Shown one piece after another: positions 32,871 through 39,955 of a DNA stretch of 64,000 bases (positions are counted from its first letter, which is position 1; every line of letters starts with the position of its first letter). The notes under the pieces were generated by a model that had not been told where the DNA came from, did no database searches, and was given only the letters and a program-made list of their open reading frames with translations. A program made the translations under genes and the position numbers. The DNA comes from JAFDVN01 sp964472275 (GTDB taxonomy: Bacteria > Acidobacteriota > Holophagae > Holophagales > Holophagaceae), in contig CAYYJN010000006.1 of the NCBI GenBank assembly GCA_964472275.1, forward strand, positions 11,484 through 75,483, written 5' to 3'.

Positions 32871-32930
32871 AGATTGCCTCCGCGGCATTTTTCAATCTGT
32901 GTAATCCGTGGAATCTGTGGATTGGCAGTT
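32846..32930. repeat. Word-arm inverted repeat g (CACAGATT words) at the mazG/aroDE junction
   Basis: CACAGATT repeated three times with small changes (32851-32877) faces AATCTGTG-type words (32893-32928) across a short GCCTCCGCGGC centre. Read on the minus strand it encodes the last ten residues and stop of mazG, then the ribosome-binding site (GGAGG) and start of aroDE. Confidence 0.9.
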
Positions 32931-33710
32931 TTTCTTCGCCGCCTGCCACGCGGCTTCCATCTGGACGAGGCTGCGATGCTCCCAGCCGCCATGGGCGTGG
33001 GCATCGTCCTCCACCTTCTCAAAGCGGTCTTTGAAGCGCGTCATCTGGCGACGCAGGGCGCGGTCGGGGTCGAGGCCCTTGTAGCGCGCCCACTGGATGA
33101 GGCTGAAAAGCAGGTCGCCGAATTCCTCTTCGACGCGGCGCGGTTCGGACTCGGCGCGCAGCTCTTCCAGCTCTTCGGCCACCTTGTCCATGACGCCATC
33201 CAGGTCGGGCCATTCGAAGCCCACCTTGGCGCAGCGGCGGCCGATCTCCATGGCCTCCTCCAGCGGCGAAAGGCTCGCGGCGAGGCCTTCCAGCAGGCGG
33301 CGCTCGGCGGCCTCGCCTTGGGCGGCGCGCTCCTCGGCCTTGATGGCCTCCCAGTTGGCGACGACGCCTTCCGCGCCGTCCACTTCGACTTCGCCGAACA
33401 CATGGGGGTGGCGCCGCACGAGCTTGTCCACGACCGCGCGTTCGACGCCGTCCAGATCAAAGGCGCCCCGCTCCGAAGCCACCTGCGCATGGAAGACCAC
33501 TTGAAGCCAGAGGTCGCCCAGCTCCTCCTTCAGATGCGCTTCAGAGGCGGCGGCACCCGGCCGGTGCGCGGCCAGCGCGTCCAGCACCTCCGCGGCCTCT
33601 TCCCGCAGGTACTTCGCGAGGCTCTGATGGTCCTGCTTCAAATCCCACGGACAACCGCCCTCCGGATCGCGGAGACGGGCCATGACGGCGCGGAGGGTTG
33701 TGGGCGTCAT
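32892..33710 (-). CDS. mazG: Nucleoside triphosphate pyrophosphohydrolase
   Basis: MazG hydrolyses NTPs/dNTPs to monophosphates and clears abnormal nucleotides or modulates ppGpp levels. The ATG at 33710 overlaps the aconitase-family stop (ATGA) and gives 272 residues with two MazG repeats. The first has DPEGGCPWDLKQDHQSLAKYLREEAAEVLDAL and EELGDLWLQVVFHA; the second has GFEWPDLDGVMDKVAEELEELRAE and EEEFGDLLFSLIQWARY. The last ten residues (QSTDSTDYTD) are translated from repeat g and are not family sequence. Confidence 0.93.
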   Translation of the reverse strand: MTPTTLRAVMARLRDPEGGCPWDLKQDHQSLAKYLREEAAEVLDALAAHRPGAAASEAHLKEELGDLWLQVVFHAQVASERGAFDLDGVERAVVDKLVRRHPHVFGEVEVDGAEGVVANWEAIKAEERAAQGEAAERRLLEGLAASLSPLEEAMEIGRRCAKVGFEWPDLDGVMDKVAEELEELRAESEPRRVEEEFGDLLFSLIQWARYKGLDPDRALRRQMTRFKDRFEKVEDDAHAHGGWEHRSLVQMEAAWQAAKKNCQSTDSTDYTD

Positions 33711-35635
33711 CGGGCCTCCGGCGCGGCGATCTTCCCCGCCAGCGCGCTGGCGGCGACGGTGGCGGGGCTGGCGAGCCACATCTGGCCGGGGCCGCTACGG
33801 CCGGGGAAGTTGCGGTTGATGGCGGAGATGGTCACCTGATCGGCGCGCTCGCTGACGCCGGGGCCTGCGTTGATGCAGGCGCCGCAGGAACTGCCCAGCA
33901 CGACGGCGCCCACGGCTTCGAAGGCGGCGATCCAGCCTTGCTCGGCGGCGAAGCGGCGCACCTCTTCGCTGCCACATTGGACGAAGAATTTGACGCCTTC
34001 TGGCACGCGCCGGCCCGCGCGGGCCGCGGGCGCGATCACTTCAAAAGCCCGGCGCAGATCCTCGCGCTTGCCGCCCGTGCAACTGCCCAAGTAGGCGATG
34101 GCGATGGGCAATTCCGCGTCGAGGGCGGATAGAGCCACGCCGTTCCCGGGATCGCCGGGCCGCGCCAGCATGGGCTCCAACGCGGCGCAGTCCACTTCGA
34201 GGGTGGCCGCATACTCGGCGCCTTCGTCGGAGCGCATCCAGCCTTCGATCGCGAGATCCACGCCGCGGCGTTCCTTCACGAAGCGCGCCGTCTCCGCGTC
34301 CGGCGCGATGAGGCCGGTGAAGCCGCCGATCTCCGCCACCATGTTCGTCAGCGTCGCGCGCTCGTCCGTGTCGAGATCCGCCAGCGCCTCGCCCTGGTAT
34401 TCGACGACGAGGCCGATGGCGCCGCCATCGCGGATGAGCGGCTGAGCCAGCAGGTGCAGCACGAGATCCTTCGCGCTCACGCCCGCGCGCAGGCGCCCAC
34501 GCAAGCGGACGCGCAGCGTGCCTGGCACCGTCACGCGCGCATCGCCCGTCACCCAGGCGTTGGCGATGTCGGTCGTGCCCACGCCAAAGGCGAGGCAGCC
34601 CAGCGCGCCCGCGTGGGGCGTGTGGCTGTCGGTGCCGACGACGACCTGGCCCGGAAGCGCGTAGCGCTCCGCCATGATCGAATGGCAGATGCCTTCGGAG
34701 CCGCTGCCGTCCGGCAGCTCGCCGTGCAAGCGAATGCCCTGTTCGGCGCAAAAGGCTTCCTGGAACCCTTTGAGGCGGTGGGCAACTTCCAGCAGGCCCA
34801 TGGCGCGGTGCTCGGCCTTCATGCTGTGATGCAGGAAGGTGAGATGGTCGCGGAAGGCGAGGATCGTCTCCGGCTCCTTTACGCGCGCGCCCTCTCCCAG
34901 CGCGGCCTTGAGGAAGGTGGCCGCCATGGGCGTCACATACTCGTGGCTGAAGCGCCAGTCGGCTTTCACGAAGAGGCCATCGCCGGGCCGCACGCAGTCC
35001 AGGCCCGCATGATGGGCGAGGATCTTCTCCGCGTAGGTCATGGGCCGCACCGGATGCGATGGGACCGGAACCGTGACCTCCCCTTTCATGCGCGCCGCGT
35101 TGAAGGCGAAGAGGCCGCCGCGGCGGACGATCTCGGCGGTGATGGGATCGAGGCCTTCGGTGAATTCGGTAAGCGGGATCGCTTCGCCCGCGCGGAGGCG
35201 TTTGATGAGCCCGAAGTCCGTGCTCGTGAGCAGGCCGAGGTTCTGGCAGTTCTGGCGGTAGATGCGCTCGAAGCTTTCCGCGATGACGAGACGGATGCCC
35301 GCGCACAGCTCCGCGTAGGGCGAGGCTTCGCGGCTGGAGCCTTTGCCGCGGCGCTTGCCCGCCACGCTCACCGTGAACCCGCCCGCGCGCACGAGGCCTT
35401 CCTTGCAAGGGAAGGCCTCGCCGCACTTCAGACCGAGGTAGGGGAAGTCGCCGAGCTTTTCATCGAAGTGGTAGCAGATGAAGGCGGGCGTGATCTCATC
35501 TGTGCTGATCTGGTCGCGGAGTTTGCCCGCCTGCTCGAGGGAGAGATCCTCGCCCGCGAGCTGACGCGCGACGAGGTCCGCATCTTCGCTCAGGAAAAGA
35601 ACGCGCCCTTCGAAATGGATCCGCTCAGGAAGCAT
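33707..35635 (-). CDS. Aconitase/isopropylmalate-isomerase family protein with N-terminal swivel domain
   Basis: The ATG at 35635 gives 642 residues and overlaps the larC stop by 11 bp. Residues 1-185 form the small swivel domain, with the substrate loop GKGSSREASPYAEL near 98-110. The large catalytic domain follows: VGTDSHTPHAGALGCLAFGVG near 333-353, GSCTGGKRED with Cys519, and GSSCGAC with Cys584/Cys587, the three likely [4Fe-4S] ligands. LeuCD and aconitase A have the swivel domain separate or C-terminal, so this order is permuted. It should be a hydro-lyase isomerising a hydroxy-acid; the substrate (citrate, isopropylmalate or another) is not decided by sequence. Confidence 0.85.
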   Translation of the reverse strand: MLPERIHFEGRVLFLSEDADLVARQLAGEDLSLEQAGKLRDQISTDEITPAFICYHFDEKLGDFPYLGLKCGEAFPCKEGLVRAGGFTVSVAGKRRGKGSSREASPYAELCAGIRLVIAESFERIYRQNCQNLGLLTSTDFGLIKRLRAGEAIPLTEFTEGLDPITAEIVRRGGLFAFNAARMKGEVTVPVPSHPVRPMTYAEKILAHHAGLDCVRPGDGLFVKADWRFSHEYVTPMAATFLKAALGEGARVKEPETILAFRDHLTFLHHSMKAEHRAMGLLEVAHRLKGFQEAFCAEQGIRLHGELPDGSGSEGICHSIMAERYALPGQVVVGTDSHTPHAGALGCLAFGVGTTDIANAWVTGDARVTVPGTLRVRLRGRLRAGVSAKDLVLHLLAQPLIRDGGAIGLVVEYQGEALADLDTDERATLTNMVAEIGGFTGLIAPDAETARFVKERRGVDLAIEGWMRSDEGAEYAATLEVDCAALEPMLARPGDPGNGVALSALDAELPIAIAYLGSCTGGKREDLRRAFEVIAPAARAGRRVPEGVKFFVQCGSEEVRRFAAEQGWIAAFEAVGAVVLGSSCGACINAGPGVSERADQVTISAINRNFPGRSGPGQMWLASPATVAASALAGKIAAPEAR

Positions 35636-36881
35636 CGTCCTTGCCTTCGGCATCCTTCAGCGCCGCGTCCTGCACGGCGCGGAGGGGCTGGCCCGTCTTT
35701 CGCGCGACGGCCGCTGCGTCCTCGAACTCCGGGTTGCGCGTGGCGCCGTGGGGCCAGATGCCCTCCTTCACGGGCACGCGCGCGCCTTCGACGCGGGCTT
35801 CGATGAAGCGCCGTCCCGCTTCGGCGCGGTGCACGGGCCAACTGCGGATGCCGAGCGTGGGCAGCTCCGCCGAGATGCGCTGCTGCACCGGCTCCACCTT
35901 CCCGGCGGGAACGAGGGCCGAGACGATCCAACCGCTGCGCCCCTTCTTGAAGGTGGCGGGCGACACCCACACATCCACCGCGCCCGCTTCCAGCAGGCGT
36001 TCCTGGGCGAAGGCCACCTGCTGCGGCGTGGCGTCGTCCACATTGGTTTCGATCTGGACGAGGCCCGCGCCGCCGCCGGGCACCTCGCCCCACACGAGGC
36101 GAACGGCGTTGGGCGAATCCGCGAAATCCCAGCCGCCGCAGGCGTAGGCGATGCGTTCGGGGATGAAGCGCTCGGGCGCGCGGCGGCGCGACGCGAATAC
36201 GGAGGCCAGCGCCGCGCCCGTGGGCGTGCAGAGCTCCTTGCCCTCCGGCGCCACGCCGGGCCGGGTCTCGAAGCCTTCCAGCAGGTAGTGCGTCGCCGGA
36301 CCAGGGATCGGATAGAGGCCGTGGGCCATCTTCACCGTGCCCTTGCCCGTGGCGATGGGGCCGATCCAGGTTTCGGGCTCTCCGAGCGCGACGAAGCCCA
36401 CGGCCGCGAGCGCCATGTCGGCGATGGAATCTTTGAGGCCGACCTCGTGGAAATGGATCTCGTCCATGGGCATGCCGTGGACCTTGGCCTCGGCGCGGCC
36501 CAGGGCCTCGAAGGCGGCGCGGGCCAGTTCCGAGGCGCGGCCGCCGAGGTGCTTCGCCAGCAGTGCGTCCACTTCCTTCCAGGAAAGGCCGTGCTGGTGG
36601 CCGCCCACGGTGCGGCGCGAGGCGACGCGCTTCGACCCGGCGGGCAGCTCGATGTGGGAGAGGTCCGAGCCCTCGTCCACGCGCCCGCCGATGACGACCT
36701 TGGCGCGCAGGCCCTCCAGCCCACAGCGCATCGCCGGCTCCAGGCGCAGCTCCAGATCCGCGAAGGGCAGCTTGCGGAGCGCGGCCTTCAGCTCCGCCTC
36801 CGGCGCGCCAAGCGCGGCGAAGGAAGCGACCCAGAGATCGCCCGACAGGCCGGAGAAGGGGTCCACCCAGAGCTGCGACAT
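35625..36881 (-). CDS. larC: Nickel-pincer cofactor biosynthesis protein
   Basis: LarC inserts nickel into the pyridinium bis-thiocarboxylate precursor of the nickel-pincer nucleotide (NPN) cofactor. 418 residues in a single frame, whereas the Lactobacillus gene is read through a frameshift. Features are WVDPFSGLSGDLW at the start, the His-rich RRTVGGHQHGLSWKEVD, MDEIHFHEVGLKDSIAD, KELCTPTGAALA, and the C-terminal QIETNVDDATPQ and FKKGRSGWIVSALV. larA, larB and larE are not in the window. It leads the eight-gene minus-strand run and overlaps the aconitase-family gene. Confidence 0.93.
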   Translation of the reverse strand: MSQLWVDPFSGLSGDLWVASFAALGAPEAELKAALRKLPFADLELRLEPAMRCGLEGLRAKVVIGGRVDEGSDLSHIELPAGSKRVASRRTVGGHQHGLSWKEVDALLAKHLGGRASELARAAFEALGRAEAKVHGMPMDEIHFHEVGLKDSIADMALAAVGFVALGEPETWIGPIATGKGTVKMAHGLYPIPGPATHYLLEGFETRPGVAPEGKELCTPTGAALASVFASRRRAPERFIPERIAYACGGWDFADSPNAVRLVWGEVPGGGAGLVQIETNVDDATPQQVAFAQERLLEAGAVDVWVSPATFKKGRSGWIVSALVPAGKVEPVQQRISAELPTLGIRSWPVHRAEAGRRFIEARVEGARVPVKEGIWPHGATRNPEFEDAAAVARKTGQPLRAVQDAALKDAEGKDDAS

Positions 36882-36918
36882 GCATTAAGGATAAGGCTGC
36901 GGACTGCGGGCTGGAGGC

Positions 36919-36948
36919 AAAACGAAGGGCCCCTCGCGGGGCCCTTCG
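36919..36948 (-). terminator. Rho-independent terminator after the DUF1292 gene
   Basis: CGAAGGGCCCC, loop, GGGGCCCTTCG (36923-36948); on the minus strand it is followed by TTTTGCC. It separates the DUF1292 gene from larC. Just beyond it, 36897-36917 holds a short GGCTGCGGACTGCGGGCTGGAGG word run like the arms of the intergenic repeats. Confidence 0.8.
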
Positions 36949-36964
36949 GCGGCGGCGGGGCCGC

Positions 36965-37306
36965 TCAGTCCTTGTCTTCTTCCTCGGCCAGCTTGGCGGC
37001 CTGGTCATCCAGGTGCTTCATGAGGCGCTGGGCCATGTCCTCGTCTTCGAGGGGCGAGAACATCTCATCCTTGACCTCGAAGATCTCGATGGAGAGGTCA
37101 ACCTCTTCGCCTTCGCTCTGGGCCTGCACCTCGGAGAGGGGGGCTAGGATGCAGAAGTGGCGGGACTCGAAGTCTAGCTCTTCGAGGATGGCGAACTCTT
37201 CCTTCTCGCCGTTCTCGTCTTCGAGTTCGACGACTTCGATCTCGAAATCCTCGTGCTCATGATCGTGGTTGCAATCCGGGCCGTGCTCGTGTCCTTCGTG
37301 AGCCAT
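36965..37306 (-). CDS. DUF1292-like protein with His-rich N-terminus
   Basis: 113 very acidic residues. Residues 1-20 are metal-binding in character (HEGHEHGPDCNHDHEHED). Then comes a DUF1292-like fold: IEVVELEDENGEKEEFAILEEL, FCILAPLSE, VDLSIEIFEVKDE, and a helical acidic tail. DUF1292 proteins are small cytosolic proteins of unknown function, best known in Firmicutes. The His/Cys-rich head is an unusual addition and could bind nickel or zinc, which is notable next to larC. It ends at its own terminator. Confidence 0.75.
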   Translation of the reverse strand: MAHEGHEHGPDCNHDHEHEDFEIEVVELEDENGEKEEFAILEELDFESRHFCILAPLSEVQAQSEGEEVDLSIEIFEVKDEMFSPLEDEDMAQRLMKHLDDQAAKLAEEEDKD

Positions 37307-37374
37307 GGGGGCTCCTCCTCAGCGCAATGAACCAGGGTATCGCCCGGATGAGGGGCGGGCCAGAAACTTTTCTG

Positions 37375-37441
37375 GGACCTCGGGCCCCGGACCTCGGACC
37401 TCGGGCTTTCCCGGGGCCCGAGGCCCGAGGTCCGGGGCCCG
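37375..37441. repeat. Word-arm hairpin i (GGACCTCGG words)
   Basis: A compact long hairpin: the left arm (GGACCTCGGGCCCCGG then two CTCGG words, 37375-37406) and the right arm (GGGGCCCGAGG, CCCGAGG, TCCGGGGCCC, 37413-37440) are complementary over about 25 bp with a 6-nt loop. Its edge touches the stop codon of the saccharopine dehydrogenase gene (37442-37444). Confidence 0.85.
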
Positions 37442-38515
37442 CTAGCGGTTCTCCCCTTGCAGGTAATACGCGCCGTTCCTGGTCTTGAGGAAGGCGTCGA
37501 AGGGGATCTCCTCCTGCTTGAGGAAGCCCTTCTGGGGCAGCTTGCCGTCGCGGACCATCTCCACCACGGCGGCGATGCTGGCGGCGGTGGTCCAGCTGAT
37601 GGCGCGCCACTCGGCGCCGGCCACCTGCATCTCGGGGTAGGCGCGGACGAATTCCTCGCGGGCCAACATGCCATTCTTCCAGCCCTCCACCGCGGCGTGG
37701 ACGAACACATAGTCCTCGGCCGTGGGCGGCAGGGCGTTCTTGAGGATCTTGCCGAGCAGGTCGCGGTCCTCCTGGAGGCGCAGTTCCTGGAAGAGGAACT
37801 TGATCTGCTCGAAGTGGCCCAGGTAGCGCATGGTCTTGTAGTGCAGGTCGCGCACCTTGCCCGCGTAGGTCTCACACATGGTGCCGAGGCCGCCGCTGGT
37901 GGTCGCGGCTTCGAGTTGCAGGCCGTTGATGTTCACGATCTCGTAGCCTTCCAGCGCGGGCACCATCTGGGCCACGCCGCCGCGGATGACTTCGCAATCG
38001 TTGATGTATTCGTTGATGACGCCCTCGGGGCTCCAGTTGAAGGCGTAGCCCAGCTTGCCGCGCGGGTGCTTGGGCAGCGCGCCCACCTTCAGCTCGATGC
38101 TGCGGAGGGAGTCGAACTTCTTCGCCAGATCCGCGCCCACGATGCCGATGAAGCCCGGCGCCAGGCCGCACTGGGGCGCCATGAGGCCCTTGCTCGTCTC
38201 CGCCAGCTTGCGGATGTGGTTCGTCGTCGGCACATCCTCGGTGAGGTCGAAGTAGTGGATGCCAGCGGCGGCGGCCTCGGTGGAGAGCGCGATGTTCAGG
38301 TGGAAGGGCAGGCAGGACACGAGGGCGTCCGCGTCCTTGAGCAGCGGGCGCAGCGCGGCGGGATCGTTGAGGTCCACCACCTTCGTCGCGAAGGGCAGGC
38401 CCTTGCGCTCGACGGCGTCGAGGCCGGTCACTTCAAACTGCGATTCATGCAGCAGGGTGGCGACGAGGGTGCCGACCTTGCCGAGGCCCATGACGATGAC
38501 GCGCTTCAGGCTCAT
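37442..38515 (-). CDS. Saccharopine dehydrogenase family protein
   Basis: 357 residues with an N-terminal Rossmann fold (VIVMGLGKVGTLVATLL), DADALVSCLPFHLNIALSTEAAAAGIHYFDLTED, and the family core CGLAPGFIGIVGADLAKKF, LGYAFNWSPEGVINEY and GGLGTMCETYAGKV. It is of the Lys9/Lys1-like type that oxidises saccharopine or a related lysine intermediate with NAD(P). Its start overlaps the stop of the Lrp regulator (ATGA), consistent with amino-acid-controlled lysine or glutamate metabolism. The exact substrate is uncertain. Confidence 0.88.
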   Translation of the reverse strand: MSLKRVIVMGLGKVGTLVATLLHESQFEVTGLDAVERKGLPFATKVVDLNDPAALRPLLKDADALVSCLPFHLNIALSTEAAAAGIHYFDLTEDVPTTNHIRKLAETSKGLMAPQCGLAPGFIGIVGADLAKKFDSLRSIELKVGALPKHPRGKLGYAFNWSPEGVINEYINDCEVIRGGVAQMVPALEGYEIVNINGLQLEAATTSGGLGTMCETYAGKVRDLHYKTMRYLGHFEQIKFLFQELRLQEDRDLLGKILKNALPPTAEDYVFVHAAVEGWKNGMLAREEFVRAYPEMQVAGAEWRAISWTTAASIAAVVEMVRDGKLPQKGFLKQEEIPFDAFLKTRNGAYYLQGENR

Positions 38516-38988
38516 GCCTTCTCCTTCTTGTGCTTGGAAACGGAAATCGGGAGGCGCGAGGCCTCCTTCGTGGTTTCGAGTACGACGGTGGTGCGGGTGG
38601 CGCGAACGCCTTTGATGGCGCCGACTTCCTTCATGAGCTTCGATAGCGCGGCGGTGTCCTTCACCCGCACCTTCACGAGGTAGCAGTCCTCGCCGGCCAC
38701 ATGGTGGACTTCGAGGATCTCGGGGCGCTTGGCGAGCGCGCGGGCCGTGGCGTCGCCGCCGACGGGGTCTTCGGTGCGCACCGCGAGGAAGGCCAGCAGG
38801 CCCAAGTCCACGGCCGCCGGGGCGACGATGGCCGCGTAGCCCTGGATGAAGCCGCGCTCTTCCAGCTTCTTCACGCGCTCGAAGATGGCCGAGGCCGCCA
38901 TGCCGAGGCTCCGCCCGATCTCCGCGTGGGAGGTCCGGCCGGCGTCCTGAAGGATCGCCAGAATTTTCTGGTCGGTGGCGTCAATCAC
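38512..38988 (-). CDS. Lrp/AsnC-family transcriptional regulator
   Basis: 158 residues from a GTG. The HTH lies at residues 4-60 (DATDQKILAILQDAGRTSHAEIGRSLGMAASAIFERVKKLEERGFIQGY); the RAM/AsnC ligand domain follows (LAFLAVRTEDPVGGD, EILEVHHVAGEDCYLVKVRVKDTAALSKLM). It ends in an unusual basic tail (SVSKHKKEKA). It should sense an amino acid and control the saccharopine dehydrogenase gene with which it is translationally coupled. An inverted repeat covers its own start. Confidence 0.93.
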   Translation of the reverse strand: MIDATDQKILAILQDAGRTSHAEIGRSLGMAASAIFERVKKLEERGFIQGYAAIVAPAAVDLGLLAFLAVRTEDPVGGDATARALAKRPEILEVHHVAGEDCYLVKVRVKDTAALSKLMKEVGAIKGVRATRTTVVLETTKEASRLPISVSKHKKEKA

Positions 38989-39021
38989 TCGGTCAAAGTC
39001 CGAAAGTACCGAATGATTTTA
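38984..39021 (-). promoter_or_regulatory. Candidate Lrp operator/promoter
   Basis: ATCACTCGGT (38984-38993) and ACCGAATGAT (39008-39017) form a 10-bp inverted repeat with one mismatch, spaced 14 bp. A TAAAAT hexamer (minus strand, 39016-39021) adjoins the distal arm. The proximal arm overlaps the GTG start, as expected for autorepression. Confidence 0.55.
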
Positions 39022-39031
39022 ACACGGCCCC

Positions 39032-39934
39032 CTAGCCGTTCCGCACCCTCAATTCTGGCGGGGGCGGGCATTCCAGCTCCAGCCAGAGGCTCGTGCGGGG
39101 GTGCGCGAAGCCCAAACGGTGCGCGTGCAGGAGGTAGCCGAGGTCGCCCGGAAGGGCTTCGGTTCCCGGCCTCGGGCCGCCGCCGGGTCCATAGAGCGGA
39201 TCGCCGACCAGCGGATGGCCCAAGGCCGCCATGTGGATGCGGATCTGGTGGGGGCGGCCCGTCTCGATCCGCACCTCCACGAGACTCGTTTCCGCGCGGC
39301 GCTCCAACACGCGCGCATGGCTGAGGGCGGGCTTGCCTTCGGGATTGGCGGCGTGGACCGTGCCGAGCGTCGCATGGGGAACGGGGCCGATGGGCGCTTC
39401 GATGATGAAGGCGTCCTCGCTTGGGTGCCCTTCGACGAGCGCGCGATACACCTTCACCAGCTCGCGCCCGCGAAGGGCTTCGCAAAGGGCGCGATGGGCC
39501 TCCTGATTCCGGCTGAACAGCACGAGGCCCGAAGTGCCGCGCCCGAGGCGATGGATGGGCGAGGCGCCCGCGTCCCGCCGCCGCACGAGATGCAACAGCG
39601 TGTGCTCCAGGAACCCGCCGCCAGGATTCGTCGGCAGGCCCGAAGGCTTCGCCACCGCCAACACAGCGTCGTCTTCATGAAGGACCGCGAAGGAGAGGGG
39701 AACTTCCGGCTCCTCCCAGGGCGGGCGCACCCACGCGATCACCTGCCCGCGCGCGAGCCGAGTCTCCGCCAAGGCGGACGCGCCATCCACCAGCACGCGC
39801 CCTTCCGCGATGCGCTCGCGCCACACGGCTTCGCCGGAATGCTCGTGGCGCGTGGCGAGATGGGCGAGGAGGGACCGGCCTTCATCCCGCGAGCCCACGA
39901 CCTCCGTGTAGGTGAAGCCCCCATTCATCGCCAT
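39032..39934 (-). CDS. RluA-family RNA pseudouridine synthase, HRLG variant
   Basis: 300 residues. An N-terminal S4-like region (ERIAEGRVLVDG, about 40-75) precedes the RluA catalytic domain: VLAVAKPSGLPTNPGGGF, then PIHRLGRGTSGLVLFSRN, KVYRALVEG, and the C-terminal VRIETGRPHQIRIHMAALGHPLVGDPLYG. In most family members the HRLD Asp is the nucleophile; here the DNA reads HRLG. Some plant and bacterial relatives that I recall also have HRLGRGTSG, so activity is not excluded. Met3 at 39928 is an alternative start. A broken second copy of this gene's 5' end lies at 45309-45452. Confidence 0.85.
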   Translation of the reverse strand: MAMNGGFTYTEVVGSRDEGRSLLAHLATRHEHSGEAVWRERIAEGRVLVDGASALAETRLARGQVIAWVRPPWEEPEVPLSFAVLHEDDAVLAVAKPSGLPTNPGGGFLEHTLLHLVRRRDAGASPIHRLGRGTSGLVLFSRNQEAHRALCEALRGRELVKVYRALVEGHPSEDAFIIEAPIGPVPHATLGTVHAANPEGKPALSHARVLERRAETSLVEVRIETGRPHQIRIHMAALGHPLVGDPLYGPGGGPRPGTEALPGDLGYLLHAHRLGFAHPRTSLWLELECPPPPELRVRNG

Positions 39935-39955
39935 CCGGCCAGGATAGCGAAGCCT

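Noticed and set aside
32850..32930. CACAGATT runs considered as a CRISPR array
   Set aside because: The words are too short and degenerate, with no spacers of constant length, and they are arranged as an inverted rather than a direct array. No cas genes are present.
35748..37262. Long plus-strand frames opposite larC, the aconitase-family gene, the ABC-F gene, the M13 genes and ppdK (several over 500 codons)
   Set aside because: All are out-of-phase complements of genes with clear family motifs; composition is Gly/Arg/Ala/His-rich with no domains.
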